Source of the DNA: Pyrocephalus nanus
Taxonomy: Eukaryota > Chordata > Aves > Passeriformes > Tyrannidae
Direction of reading: 5' to 3'
Length of the DNA stretch: 64,000 nucleotides
Assembly: GCA_038380795.1 (NCBI GenBank)
Contig: CM076259.1
Span: 79,705,224 to 79,769,223, forward strand
The notes below the pieces were generated by a model that was given only the letters and a program-made list of their open reading frames with translations, was not told where the DNA came from and did not search any database. The position numbers and the translations under genes were made by a program. This document shows positions 15,139 through 28,800 of this stretch, one piece after another; the stretch's first letter is position 1, and each line of letters opens with the position of its first letter.

Positions 15139-15220
15139 CCCTACTGCACAGCTCCAGTGCTCAGGCAAAGTTTAGTGCTCAGGTAGTGAAGACAAAGAAT
15201 AAAAACCAATTGGCAATCAA
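15139..15220. repeat. 82-bp direct repeat, copy 1
   Basis: Aligns without gaps to 17219-17300 with nine mismatches by my count. The shared core includes 'gctccagtgctcaggca' and 'agtgaagacaaagaataaaa'. Similarity stops abruptly on both sides. I do not recognise the family. Confidence 0.9.
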
Positions 15221-15676
15221 CACAAAACAAAGTATGCACACCTGTGTGTATGAACTAAAATCAAAAGCTCTCCTTTCCCTTCTCTTATGGTTCCAAAGGT
15301 ATATAGTCTTAGTTCCTTAAACATGCATTATGTAGACTGCCAAATACTACTGTGAAAAAAGCTGTATCAAATTGGTGAAATTCTTTTTACAATATTTCAG
15401 GCAGAATTTTTAAATGTTGTATTTTGCTTAATGTGAATATCTCAGCACTGAAGCAACAATAGTTCAAAAAAAATTTAAACCTTATTTCAGGAATTCTGTA
15501 CAATGTCCTGGGTGTGTTTGTGTAACACCTTCTGAAAAGAACAACAGTGGAAAGCCCAGGCTTTATTTCAGAAAGTGCACAAAGGGAAAGTTTGCAGTGG
15601 CTACACTGATTTTGTTTCAGTACTTCAATACAGAGGTGCTTACGTACATTTGCAAACATTAAGCAATTAGTCATCA

Positions 15677-16126
15677 AGCTGTTAGAGTATCCAAAGGATG
15701 ACCATATGGATAGTGAAAGTTCTAGAGGAGAAGCCATATGAGGAGGTCATATGAGGCTGAGGTCTCTTGTTCAGCCTGGAGGAGACTGAGGGAAGACCTC
15801 ATTGTGGTCTTTGACATCCTCACAGAGGGGCAGGTACCTATCTCTTCACTCTCATGACCAGTGAAAGGACACGAGGAAATGGCAGGAAGCTGACTCAGGG
15901 GAGCTTCAGGTTAGATGTCAGGAAAAGGTTCTTTACCCAGAGGGTGGTTGAGCACTGGAACAGGCTCCCCAGGCAAGTGGTCACAGCACCAAGCCTGTTC
16001 AAGAAGCATATGGACAGTGCTCACAGGCACATTGTGTGATTATTGGGGCTGTCCCGTGCAGGGCCAGGAGTTGAACTGGATGATCCTGATGGGTCTCTTC
16101 CAACTCAGATATTCTAAAATTCTCTG
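15677..16126 (+). mobile_element. CR1 LINE, 5'-truncated 3' end
   Basis: Same order of blocks as the copy at 4.4 kb: 'gtatccaaaggatgacc', 'gcctggaggagactgaggga', 'ggttctttacccagagggtg', 'caggctccccaggcaagtgg' and a 'ggatgatcctgatgggtctc' tail. The tail decays to 'attctaaaattctctg' instead of a clean octamer. A 61-codon frame inside it (15854-16039) is a chance frame in the repeat. Confidence 0.93.
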
Positions 16127-19100
16127 ATTAAATGACAAAAATAAGCCTTCCTTAAAGACTTCCTATTTGGGGGCAGGAAGCCCAAAGTAATAAGCAATTC
16201 CCAGTGTCACAAATAAGATCCATCCACTTCTGTGGTAAAACACCACCTTTTATTTTTTATTATCCTCTTACAACTTTAAATAACTTGGTTGCCACAGTTC
16301 ATTTTCTCTGTGATGAAACTTTATGCTTCAGTTCATAAAAACAGAGCATAAAGTTTTGCCACAAAGAAAACACTTGTCAATGTCTAATCATGTTGACTTA
16401 TAAGTGATAAAACAGGAAACAATAGGAAAAAAAATAAAAGAAAACCTAGGAACCAAGGAACTATGGATCCTTGCATACTTTTGCCAGTTTACATACAGTA
16501 GCTGTAAATTCAAACAGCAACTGCAACCATTTCTCTTGTCCTCAGTGCCTCTGTAGTTAACTAAGTGGCAGTCCCCAACCCTGAAAGGGGTTTGGACACT
16601 GAACTCCTGGTGAGGAGCTGGCACCTACATTGACTACTTTCTGCATGCGGAGGGGACATGTCCTCCTCTCTCCAGTTGCTCTCACACCAGTAAAAAGATG
16701 CTGTGAAGTACTTGGCATCAGTTTGCATTCATGAGGGATTTTTTAGCTCCAGATGACCACCAGTTTCAGATGAGTCTAGACAGCTTTGGTTGGAGCTACT
16801 TGCATGTTTATGTATTGCACTCTTCAGTAAACCACGTAATAGGAAACATTATTCACTTGGCCACTATACCGCACAAGTACGCATAGACAGCTTGATTTCT
16901 AATCACACCTGAGCTAATAAGTCCTCCTGAGACTTATTAATGTCAGCTTGAGCTGTCTGGAAACGTCTTGCCCATATTTAAAAAAACTCTCAGTCATTTC
17001 TCTGAAAAGATCTAGTGCATCCGTGAAGTAGACCAGATGTCTGTAAAAGCACCATAGAAAACCTCAGACTATGTTTTTATAATAGACTTACTAGAATTTA
17101 GCAGCTACAATCTCTGGCTGTGCTGTCCATGCTTCAGCCCAGGATTTTGATTGGTGAGCAGGGAAGATTTTCTCTCTGGTTGCTTCTAACCCCTTTTCCA
17201 AGCTGCCTGTAAGGTACTCCCTACTGCGTGGCTCCAGTGCTCAGGCACAGCTCAGCGCTCAGGCAGTGAAGACAAAGAATAAAAACCAATAGGCAATCAA
17301 GTAATTAAAGCCCTAGATGAACAAAATTAATACATATAATGGAGACTAGTTAAGAAGCAAGTTAACTGCTCTACCAACCAGAGGTTGTTTTATACGCAGG
17401 CTGCTTATTCCTTCCCTGTTACAACACCTTAAACTAAAGGATTTAATTCTGCTGCAGGAGTTAAAGCATTACAGGTTTCTAAAGTCAAATAGACCTAACA
17501 TTTGAATTCTTGATTCTGCAGCTCCTTTTTATGAATTTTAATTTTTTATTTTTTTAATGATGTATTGACAAATATTGTCAAACAGCAACAAAAACAAGCT
17601 GAAAGCAAGCACTGTGATTATATGCACTGCGTTTAACTTACCTCGCATCCCTGGGAGCTATTTACTTTATTTCAGATGTCTGGATACCAGAGTATGAAGA
17701 CTAGTGAGCCAAGAATATTTCTAATGTTAAGACACTGAAAAATAAATTTTTGTTCTTAGAAATAGTATTATACAGTGCTTGGACTTATCAATGAAAGCAG
17801 CGAAAACCTTCTACTCCTTTCTCCTTAAAATCACTACAGTTGCAAAATATTCTGAAGCACTTTTGATTACTTCTAGTCATACAGAAAAAAAGGTAATGCA
17901 CTTGTTTCAGATATTATATTATGTGGCAGTCCTTCCTAGGAAGTAAGTGCTGTTGTGACAGAAGCAAATCTCCACAGCATCACTGATGTGAAAGAAATCC
18001 TTTCAGTTTTCATCAGCTGAGATGCTTTCTATGGTGAGGGTTTGGCTAATTTTTCTCCTGAGGCTGTTAGTGTCTTGCTGCAGATCCAGCAGCTTAAACA
18101 TAGGAGAACTGTCAACATTGTCCCCACATCAGATAGAGAGACGCTTATGACTCCTGGGCAATTTTCTTTCTCGTGCTCATAGAGGGAAGGTTTCAGCCAA
18201 AGGAACTGGGGCATGACTTCTTTTCTTTGTTCTCCTACCATCATCTCAGCCCCCTGAGGTCAATGTTGAACAGCATTTTTAAGCTGAATCAGGAAACTAG
18301 ACAGCCGGACAAGGAATGAATGTCTGCAGTGAAGAAGTTTATTTACTATCATACGCCCATGCATCAGCTTCATGCCATAGCCATAGTCAAAGAACTGATC
18401 TTAAAAGAAAACAGCAGAAATGTTAGAAAAAGGAGTTATCTCAATTCTGCATCAGGAAGGAGGTGGTCCTTTGGTCCCTCAGCTTGTTGATTGCCAAATT
18501 TGCCCTCATTCAAGCAACAACAGCCTAAAATACAACCTGGTATTTCTGTCTACATTGCATGTGTTGCGTCCAAGTCATCTGGATATCAGCAACATCCATC
18601 TTTGAACAGATGCTCAAAGTGCAGTAGAATAAGTAATATAGCTTCCTCTTGTGTAAATACTGTATTTTAGCAACCTTATATTAGTTACAGATCAAATTCT
18701 GAGAGGAAAGATGCTATAAGTCCTCACCATTCATCTACCTGCATCTACCCACAAGTAATGGTCATTCGAAGTCAGAAGTCAATATTTGTCAAATATTTGA
18801 AATAACATCCTGTAACTTGCCATTTTAATTTCTGTGACATTTGACAGTAGTGTATATGAGCAGAGGAAATGAGGAGAGCAGGAATCTCTAACTGCAGATT
18901 AAGTAGAACTCCCTGTTACAGCATAAGAACAAATGAACGAGGAGTAGGAAGCATCTAACTGCACTACGAAAAAATATTACCAAAAAAAGAGGTGGAGTTG
19001 TCAATTTTAATTGCTATCTGTATTAAAGCAGAGTACTGGCTTTGCAGTTGTGTCCCACATGCCATTAGGAATCCGTGAATTAGGTGCCTTTCTAATCAGC

Positions 19101-20640
19101 AGAATTGCAGCACTCCATGTGACACCAGAGATGATTTGTTGCAACTGGAAGAAATAGGATTTTATTCCACATCCTGCAGCTCTACCTCTAGCGTTCTGGC
19201 TGCTGCAGGTGGGTCTTTCCCACCCTGTCAAGAATCAACCTCCTTGACATCCCTCTATGCCCAGAATAGAAGAAATAAGTTTGTGCCAGACAATCTGCAG
19301 GAAGACAAGGGAGGGAATCAGCTAAGCACTGCTTTGTCCTTGGTATGCCAAGTGCAGAACTAAAGTATAATTTCACCCTTACTATATGAATAGCACCATT
19401 TAAATGAGTGCATATTATTGTACAGGGATTTTCTTCAGATGTATCTGGCACAGTCAGCACCTATTTTTAGTGCTTTTTTTCATGACCATGGCAATATTGT
19501 GTCAATAAAGCAGAGGCATTCTATGGTAAAATCTTATCCTTTGTCACTGCCCAGGGAGAGGTTGAATTTGAACAGAAAGCACTATGGGGGCAGTAAGTAC
19601 TGTTGGGTCTTGGGATGAAGAAGAATGACTATTTGAAACTCTGTTTTAACTGTATTATGATATTTTTCGTAATCCTTTTTTTCCCCTGAAAAAATATTTC
19701 AAGCAAGATAGGTTTCCAATTTTGGTTCTAAAAGTGAAGAAGTATATGACCACGACTTCAGTGTCTCCACCTGTAGGTATTGTGACCTATTTAGTTAATA
19801 AGAGAGAACGAGCCACGGGTAAGACAAATGAAGAGTTACCTTCCTGTTACCTCTGGAACAATTTCAAAGACCAATGAAGAATAACAGACATTTACTTAGG
19901 ATCAGGGTTAGTTAGAGTAAATAGTGAGTAATTCCTAGCTTTTCAAAGGCTAAGATGGAATCATTTCCTTATTTTCTACTGAAAGTACAGTTCCTACCAA
20001 AGTATTTTCCCATTTATATAAGTAAAATCATCTTAGGCTAAAATAGTAATAATGAAAGAAATTTATTAGAATTCACTTCTCATCTACTTTCATGCTGCTT
20101 AATAGATGTATACGTTTTCCTTAGTTTAGGCAACAAAAATACCCCAAAAATCTTTAATTTTTTTTCTTAAGTGGTTTGTCCTCTCTTTGACATGCATATG
20201 TTTGCTGCCCCTATATATATGGCTGCATTTAATTATTTAATTATGTGTTATATTAGGTCACTGGACCACTCCCTAACTGGGTATTTTAGAAAAAAACTAT
20301 ACAGCATTTAATGTCAGTTTATAAAGAGAAAATCCTTAACAAGTCAATGCAGTTTCACTTATTTGCATGAGTGACAAATTTGGCTCAGCAATTTAAGTGG
20401 TTCTTGTGTCCCCTCTTTGCATGCACAGTTCTTCAGAACTGCGGCCTGAGACCTGATAAGGTGGCTTGGGTTGTGTAGCATGCAGCTCATTATGAACATG
20501 TTTTATTGTGAGTCGATTGATACAGTAAAATCAGTCCTTATTTAAGCTTCTTGTGGTACAATAACAGCTAGGAAGAGTCCAAACCTATGGAGAAGGAAAA
20601 AAGGCAATTTGCAACACTCTTGTTCCATTACCCAAGAGCA
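16127..20640. other. Non-coding intron, nothing recognised apart from the 82-bp repeat
   Basis: AT-rich, with no exon, RNA gene or known repeat seen except copy 2 of the 82-bp direct repeat (17219-17300). Confidence 0.65.
17219..17300. repeat. 82-bp direct repeat, copy 2
   Basis: Partner of 15139-15220, same orientation, exactly 2080 bases away. This copy is richer in CpG and CpA positions at the mismatches. Flanking sequence is unrelated. Confidence 0.9.
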
Positions 20641-20720
20641 AAGCAAAAAAAAAAAAAAAAACCCACACAAAAACCAAACAAACAAAAACCAACAACAAAA
20701 ACACAAACAAACAAAAACCC
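20641..20720. repeat. A-rich (CAAA/CAAAAAC)n tract
   Basis: A long A run followed by CAAA-type units, ending next to the CR1 fragment at 20.7 kb. Translated frames here (poly-Lys on plus, poly-Phe on minus) are low complexity. Confidence 0.93.
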
Positions 20721-20724
20721 ACTG

Positions 20725-21205
20725 GATCCTTTGCAGAACACTTGGATACAGGACCGGAAGGGATACTAAACAAGTCTGCAGATGATGCAAAACTTGGAGG
20801 AGCTGTTGATTCTCTCAAAGGCAGGGAGCTCTGCAGAGAGTCCTCCAAAAATTAGAGGTCTGGGCAATCTCCAACCATATAAAGTTCAACAAGGGAAAGT
20901 GCCAAATTCTGAACCTGGGATGGGGCAACCCCAAATGTACAGACAGAATGGGGAATGAGATGCTGGAAAGCAGTACCATAGAAAGAGACCTGGGGGTCCT
21001 GGTCAAAAGCAAATTAAATACGAGTCAGCAGTGCCCTGGCAGCCAGGAGGGCTAACCATGTCGTGGGGGACACCAAGCAAAGCATCATCAGAAAATCAAA
21101 GGAGGTGATTGTCCTGCTGTGCTCTGCACTGGGGCAGCCTTACTTTGAATATTGTGTGCAGTTTTGGGCACTGGGATATAAGAAAAGTATCAAGCTCTTA
21201 GAGAG
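20725..21205 (+). mobile_element. CR1 LINE fragment (reverse transcriptase 3' part)
   Basis: Matches the CR1 section upstream of the usual 3' end: 'tctgcagatgatgcaaaact', 'gggcaatctccaaccatata', 'gagacctgggggtcctggtc', 'gccaggagggctaaccatgt' and 'ttgtgtgcagttttgggcac'. The coding frame is broken. The 3' third is missing because the similarity stops where the LTR-like sequence begins. An A-rich run lies just before it (20641-20720). Confidence 0.9.
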
Positions 21206-21209
21206 TAAT

Positions 21210-22129
21210 GCCTCTGTGATAACGTATTTAAGCACAGTAAGGCAATGAGCAGAGAGAATTCCAGCCAGGGAAGAGTGGAGTGAGAACATGGGAACAACAA
21301 TGCAGACACCAAGGTCAGTGCAGAAGGAGGGGCAGGAGGTGCTCCAGGTGCTGGAGCTGAGGCCCGTGGTGCAGCCCATGGTGGGGCAGCTGTGCCCCTG
21401 CAGCACATGGAGGATCATCGGGATGCAGAGACCCCCCCTGCAGCCCATGGAGGAGCCCATGCCACAGCAGGCGGATGCATGAAGGAGGCTGTGACCCTGT
21501 GGGAGACCCAAGGTGGAGCAGAGTCCTGCCAGGGACCTGCAGCTCATGGAGAGGGAAGCCCATGCCAGAGCAGGTTTTTCTCGGGTAGGACTCATGGCCC
21601 TGTGGGGGACCCATCTAGGTACAGCTCATTTGTGAAGGACTGCACCCCATGGAGAAGTGACCCATGGGCAGTTTGGGAAGAACTGTTGCCTGTGGGATGG
21701 ACTCAAGCTGGAGAGGTCCACCAAGGACTGTCTCCCATGGGAGGAACCCCATGGGACCAGGGGAAGGACTCCTCTCCCTGAGCAGCGGCAGAAAAAACAA
21801 CTGACTGCAACCCCCATTCCCTGTCCCCCTGCACCGCTGGGGGGAAGGGAGGGAAAACATGGAAGGAAGTAGGGGGGAAGGTGTTTTTAAGAGTGTTTTA
21901 TTCCTCACTCTTTTGCTTTTATCATGTTAGTAATAAATTTAATCAATATCCCCACTTTGAGTCTGTTTCGCCCTCTTTTGCCTGTAATCAGTAAGTGACT
22001 TCTCCCAGCTCTTGTATCAGCTCATGAATCCCCAGGTCTTTCTTTTCTCTTCTCTGTCCAGTTGCAGAGGGAGACTGAGAGAGTGGCTTTAGTGGGTACC
22101 TGGCATCTGGACAGGGTCAACCCACTACA
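21210..22129 (+). mobile_element. Avian ERVL-type LTR, 5' part missing
   Basis: The sequence has the landmarks of the common avian endogenous retrovirus ERVL LTR: degenerate tandem 'gcagcccatgg' units (about 21370-21740), a 'gactgcaacccccattccct' block, a polyadenylation signal AATAAA at 21932-21937 and a 3' end '...gggtcaacccactaca'. The 5' end of the LTR is not seen, and no internal gag/pol/env sequence or second LTR follows, so this is a solo or truncated LTR. The exact left border with the CR1 is uncertain. Frames here on both strands (for example 21392-21781) come from the repeat units. Family assignment is from memory. Confidence 0.8.
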
Positions 22130-24021
22130 AGGTAGAAATGTTGGTTAAGAAACTGAATGCTAATATTAACTATAAAAACCAAACAGGCAAGTGGCACCTT
22201 CCATTTCACATTGTTGCTAACTCAAGAGATACCATTTATTAAATAATCATATAGAAATTTTCTCCCCAACACTCATCCAAGCCAAGGGCAATGTTTCCAC
22301 TTACTCAAAAGACCCTTGTTCTGGAGCTGAATGCTCCAAACAAATGGAATTTTTTTGTAACACAGCTGATATTCTAAAATACGAGAAATAAGCCATGAGC
22401 CTGATCCCACCGTTAGCAGTACACTTTACCTTTAAGAACATTTTGAGACCTGTCAAAGCAGAATGGGAATTTGTATAATGTATTAGCCTATTTATTTCTC
22501 AAATTATCACTAGAACTTTTGAACTAAAAATTGCCTGCAAAAAACCAAAATCTAATTGAACTAAGCATCCACTGAAAAATCCTTCATGCTTCTTTGTACA
22601 TGCCAAATTATGAAATATCAGGGCTGTAATACTAAAATTGTCCTGTAAGTGTTCTTTCAGGTCCTTGTACATCTATCATAAATATGACTCTTTGGCTTCT
22701 GTTTAGACATTATCTTTCTAAATCCTCATTACAGTATTGTCAAACATGGAGTAAAGTTGAGTGGGCACAACTGAAATGGCTGCTGCATGATGAAGAAGAA
22801 TCAAAACATAGGTCATTTTATAAGTATTAATAATCTCAAGGTACCCATGAGCCTGGAAGAGCAGGGAGAGGAGTACACAGTGAATACTGTCAGTATAGTA
22901 CATGGAAGTGCAGAGAAGTTCTTTATAATAAAATTAAAGCTAACATTCTTTTTACACCTTTTATAGAAGAGATGAACTGTCAGTAATAAGACCCAAAAAT
23001 TTTGATTCCCAGTCACAAAATACAAATCTCCTTTGCTGGGCATCTAGGTACCAGCGTCTTTGTTCTTTCTCCCTCTGCTCCACTCACACAAATCCCTTTG
23101 CACACAGGTTGGACGGTATAGCGAGCACATCCTGTGCTCTTTCTAGAGAAATTTCAGAAGCCTTTTCCCTTCCTATTTGTTATTCATATCCACTCTAATT
23201 TGTTCAGAGCAGATCTGGGGCAGCATTTGCCCCATAGTACCATAAACTCAAAGTTCAAAATCTCTTCACTCCTAAAGAAAGGTTTCTCCTGATAGGAAAT
23301 ATCTCCATACTGAAACTCATCAGGTGACAGGGCCACAAGCTGTGCTTGAAAGATGATGGTCATTGCCACTGTGGTGTTGAAAGCAGTCACCAGTTACTTC
23401 TTCTCGTCACTGAAGGGAAATGTAGGAGCGAGACCATGAGATCACTTACGGAGCACAGCAGAGTTCTCAGGCTTTTTAAAATCCATCAGGATTTTAAATA
23501 CATGGAAATACACAGTGCTGCTGAGGCTCCACACTATAGCAAAGGATGTGAACTGACAGGAGCTTTGTATTGTACCCACAGAGGAGGAGAAAGTAGTGAG
23601 GAAGCATTGCTACAGAAAACACTGTTTCACTGCCTTAGCTGCCTGTGTCATTGTATTCTCAGTTCAAAAGTCTTAGCAGGCACTCACGGAGGGTACCACA
23701 AACACTGGGTTTAGTATCATGGAGTTTTTCGGCTTAACTGCCCTCCTAAGTTGAATGTCTCTGAACTTAAAGGAAGAATTGTTATATTTTGTTTCAGTGA
23801 TGGATGGACCTTTATTTCATAGTTATTGAGTACTGCAGGCCACTGGGCAGCATTTTACATTCTGGCCATTCTACCAGTGTTCTTTCAGAAGGTTTATAAA
23901 CTCACCATTATATCTAACTTCAAAAGAATTAATTTTTTTTGTGCTATTCTTTGAAAAGTCCTGCTAAGATCTACTGATGCCACATACTTCTATAGTAATC
24001 AGATCTTTCTGTACTGAATTT

Positions 24022-24025
<4 letters not shown>

Positions 24026-24061
<36 letters not shown>
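24026..24061. repeat. Poly(A), 36 bases
   Basis: Uninterrupted A run. No clear retrotransposon body is recognisable directly before it, so it may be a simple low-complexity tract. Confidence 0.97.
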
Positions 24062-24062
<1 letters not shown>

Positions 24063-25752
24063 CACTCTGTCAGGGACTTAGGATACTGTACATACCCCTG
24101 AGTGAGAACACATTAGTACCATGTACCAGGGACAAGGAGACTACCAGGTGACCTGCTTACAAATTTGTATACTGCAATGTAGGCAGTTTGAACTTTTATT
24201 CTCCCATATTCCTTTTTTTAGAAGTATTTTTCAGAAGGATTAGAAATTCCTGCTAAGTCAGTCCTTCATTTTATAAATTTGCTTCTAGGCCCTTCATTGA
24301 AGATACATTGAGACTTCTGAAACCCATCTGTGTAACCTCCAGTTTGTTCTGTTTTTCACTGTTGCCTGTACCTTACCAACCAGTGACAAAACCAAGAATT
24401 TAGTGAGTCTGAGAAAAAGCTCAGTTCTCCATAAAGGAAAACCCAAGAGGATCATGTCCATATTGGGGGAAAAGTTCGGTCCCCACTGTTCCTTTGCTGC
24501 TTGTTTTATTTGGTTTCTCTAGACCCAGATTAGTTTGTTAACTAGATTAGTTAATGCCCTTGAATGCAAACTGAGGAACACATGCTTGTTCTGTAAACTA
24601 GTCACTGTAAGTTAAAACTGAAAAAGATGAAGCAGACTGAGGCTGATGTTCTAGGAATTATTCAATAATAGATTAAGCAGAGAACTATTAAATCTGCACA
24701 AGAAAATTATTGTCTTCCACAGAAACAGGAGCCTTCCCTACAGAGATCACGGAGTGGTGGATTAGCAAGAAAGGATTTGAGTATTTAAATCTAGCTAGAT
24801 TTTAAAAACCAAAAGCAGTGTGCCAAGGCCTAAAAACCTCTCCCTTTATTTTCCTCTAAGAGCAAAGATCACTCTCCATCACAAAAACGGTCCCATGGAG
24901 AGCATGCTCCCTTATCCCCCAGTAAAACAGTTTTTTGGAGGTCTTTATGACTGAATCTGACAATGGAGCACTGCAACATAAAGCAAATAGGAAGAAACTT
25001 CCAGTAGAAGGATTAAAGGCGATCCTTTCAGTTAGCATGCCAAAAAAAACCCACTCTAAATGAGAAAACACAAAAAAACTTATTTCCCCAGACTGGAAGG
25101 GGGAAAGATATTTTCACTTCTGGAAAGAATCTCAATGCAAATAGTCTGGCCCAAGTTGTCTTAATTGCCAAGCCACATTAAATGCTCTAGACATGCTACG
25201 TTAATGTGCTACTAAGACAAGAAACGTTTTCCAAGATACCTAATACATAATACCTAATACACGAAACTTATTCATACTGAAAGTCTTTTATTTCCCTACT
25301 GATAAGAAGACTTTACTGGCTTAGATGATTTTACTTAACTTCCAAATTTACAAAGTGTTTAGAGCACTTTCAGAAATCCCAGCTTATTCTAAGAAGCTCA
25401 CAGCCTTGTGCTTCATTTTAAGGCAAAACATAACTGTGTCCCATCATCAGAGCTTTTCACAATTGCTTTTATTGTAAGTAATGAAAACATTACAATTTCT
25501 GCTCTTGTTAAATGCAACACCCTTCTTAGCCCCAAATCAAGAACTGGATTTCTTCAGATATTCAGCTTGTAAAGGAACAGTCACCTTAAGGGGGTTTCAA
25601 GGAATTAAAGAAAACAGGAGAATCCACTGTTTAAATTCAACCTTCTCATATTTAGAATGAGATGCAAGAGTAAACACACCCTTTGTATCCTCAAAGAAAA
25701 GAATCAAGGAATTTCAAATGCTATAAACTGATTTTCCCTAAAACTATTAAAG

Positions 25753-25800
25753 AAACCAACCAACCAACCAAACAAAAAAACCAAGCAAACCAAGAACCAA
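25753..25800. repeat. (CCAA)n/(CAAA)n tract
   Basis: Short CCAA tandem followed by imperfect CAAA units. Confidence 0.92.
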
Positions 25801-28800
25801 ATGCAAACTGCTTTATGCTATCTAATTTTCAGTAATTTAAGAAAAATACACATACAGTCAGACTATAAGCCAGATCCTTTAAATTCACAGATCATGTCCA
25901 GATGTAGCCCACCAACATATTTAAAGCAACAATAATCAGAGTAAAATGTTTCTTTATTCATGCTACTCACAACTCTATAAGGGAAGAAAGAAAGGGACTG
26001 GTGGTCATGTGGGGAGAAATATATAACCTTTAATTAAAGGAAGATCAAGAAGCACATGCAGCAGTAATGCAGGTCAATGCCCATATATCTCAGCCAAAAG
26101 AAAGTAGGTGTGCAATGAAAAAAAAAAACATTTCTCAGATGACCAGTTTTGTTGCACATGCTCGCAAAAATGAAGGGGTGATCTCTAAGGTCAGTGATAA
26201 GGAAAGGAAGTCAGTGAAGCAGCAGAAAAAAAGGTTTTATTTAGAGACAGAGGAAATCACCTGTCCTTCAGCTCTTCCTTACCCTGGAGCTCCATCTTCT
26301 TCTTGTTCCTTTCCCCAGCAAGATTGAGCGTCCCTTCCTGTCTGGTTCACCCTCCTCAGAAATTCATTATGATTCATCCCTTGCAGACTCTGGTCTCTGC
26401 TGCTCAGCTGCCAGACTCACTCTGAAGTGGGTGTACTCTGACCTCCTCCCTCCACCAGTTTTTCACATGGTTAACTAAGAGCCCATAGGTATCCCCTTAC
26501 TAGGTGCTCCTTATTCAAAAGATGAAGCTGGGATTCATTCTCTCCATTGAAGCTCTAATATACCCTCAGCCCTGCCAGAAAGGTGTAATGCTGTTATTAG
26601 TGGGGGTACAGTCCCCCTCTGAGTCTGAGGGCACAAGTAAATCACCCTGCAAGCAGAGCTTCCCTTAACTTTCTTTGGTGGGAGTGAGAGGTTTTTTCTG
26701 ATCCTCTTTGTCTATGTTTAGACTGCTAAATTAAAGAAGTGCTAGACCCCTGGTCACCCACACTCTTCCTCAAGTCCCAGGCGGTTTTGCACCACTTGAG
26801 CAAGCTCTCTCCAAGCCAAATCTGCTGGGGAGGATGGTAACTGTAAGTAGTGTGGACATGAGACAGCCTGAGCTATTTGGACTTGGATCAATCCCTGGCT
26901 CTTTTTAATTAAGCAATATAAATTCAGTCTTATGTTCCTGAACAACTAGGAGGAGTGTAAGGTGGGAGAAGGACATCAGTGCCAAACTGAAGGTGGACAG
27001 TTCTTACTCACAATTCTGATTTGCCATCTGTTAACATGAAGAAGAGACTGGCTCTCCCTTTGAAATTACTTGAAGATCTCTAGTATAGGCTTCTTGATGC
27101 AGATTTATGGTATCTACAAGGTCTGAATGACACCTGACATTCTTGGCCTGTTTGACTGAACTCTATCAGCTACTGGAAGAAAAAAGCAAATTAAAATTGA
27201 ACCTGTAGTAATCTCCTTCTATAGTTTGTACCACCCAGCGCATGGCGTCTGATACAAAGATTTACAAAGCTTAAGAACCATAGAAGCACAATCTCTAGGT
27301 TTTAAAAGTTATGCTGTAAACCAGTTTGGAGGGGGATAATACATTTCCTCTCCTCAGCAGTTACTGTGGCAACTAAACTGGCTGCTTAAGTTTAGCTTGA
27401 GGGCCACCCTCATGAGCCAACTCATGTGCCATCTCTCTTGCAGGTGAGCTGGCAGGTGTTAGCCCAGGCAGCTGGAGAACACACAGGACTCCACACACCC
27501 ATGCAGGTCCAAAGCATCAAGGGCTGCCAGGCAGGTGGCGTGTAGGGCATCCGTGCGATAGCACGCAGGCAGCAGGCACTGGACACTCAGCCTAAGGTCA
27601 CCCTGGAGGCCATTTCTTCAGAGCTGCGCAGCGACAGCTGGTAGACTTATGAGAGTGTGGGAGCACCTTCATTTATAATAGCAAAGCAACGTTTACAAGG
27701 ATATCTCACCTTTAGCAAGATAGCTATAAATGGAATAAATTGAGAGAAGCTAGACTCTCAAACATAGCTGTCTGATATGTCCTTGGGAAAGAAGCACTTC
27801 TAGAAATAGATGTTTTCCATGAAAATGTCCTTAAATTTCAGATCTATTTGCTCTTCAATTGATAAGTAGCTTAAACAATTTCTAAATTCTGCTTGCCTGT
27901 AGGCCTCTCTATCACTAACTTGTCTAAATGACTACAGATTCCTTTAAAGCCTTTATTATTTACTTTATAATTTCTTTTATCATTCTGGTTTTTCATCTCC
28001 CTCTGAGAATAAGTGGGAGAGAAAGCATCCCACACTATTCATGTATCATCCACATAGCCTCTGAAAAAAAATCTCACCTAATGTACTAACGTCGCATTCT
28101 GACTTACTTTTGTTCGAACTTCAGCAAGTTCCACCCCCAGTGTCTTAACCTGCATATGTAACTACAAGGGCTTAGTATTTACCGTCTCATCTTCTATCTT
28201 AAATCTATTCACCAGTGTTCTTTTTGGCAGCCAACCTAGACCATAGTTTCTCCAGACAGCCATGGAAGTCCAAGGCAGATGGGCTTTGGCAAACATAACA
28301 AACCCTCATTTTGCTGTTTCTCCTGATATTTTGTTAAAATATTTTAACCTAGCCTGCACAATGTACAGCTTACTTTTCCTTTGGTTATAAGGTCCTAAAC
28401 TGCTATCTCCATTTCCATCAGCATAACAGCTGGCACAAGTGGAATAAAATCATTCTCATCCGGCATCTAAGAGAATCTTAGCAGCCCTAACTAAGTACCC
28501 CTACAGTCAAAATACCATGAAATTCACCTTCATAGTCTTAGGTTCAATTACTTTTTTCTAATTGTGCTTAAAGACTTTTTTTTTTTTTAACGAGACCACT
28601 GTATTGACTTAGCTTCTTGAGGAACCCCCTAGACTGTGTTTTCATCAATGGTCCATGGCAATGGTCAAAACCAACATGCATTATGTTGAAGTGATAAAAA
28701 AGCCAATGTCTTCTCATACATACTTTCATTGAAAACCTTCAGTGAGGAGAAAATATCTTCTGCAGCACACAGATCACTGGGCTCATGTCCATGTCAGTAA

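Noticed and set aside
21140..21908. Several 60-150-codon frames on both strands
   Set aside because: They are translations of the degenerate tandem units of the ERVL-type LTR and of the adjoining CR1.
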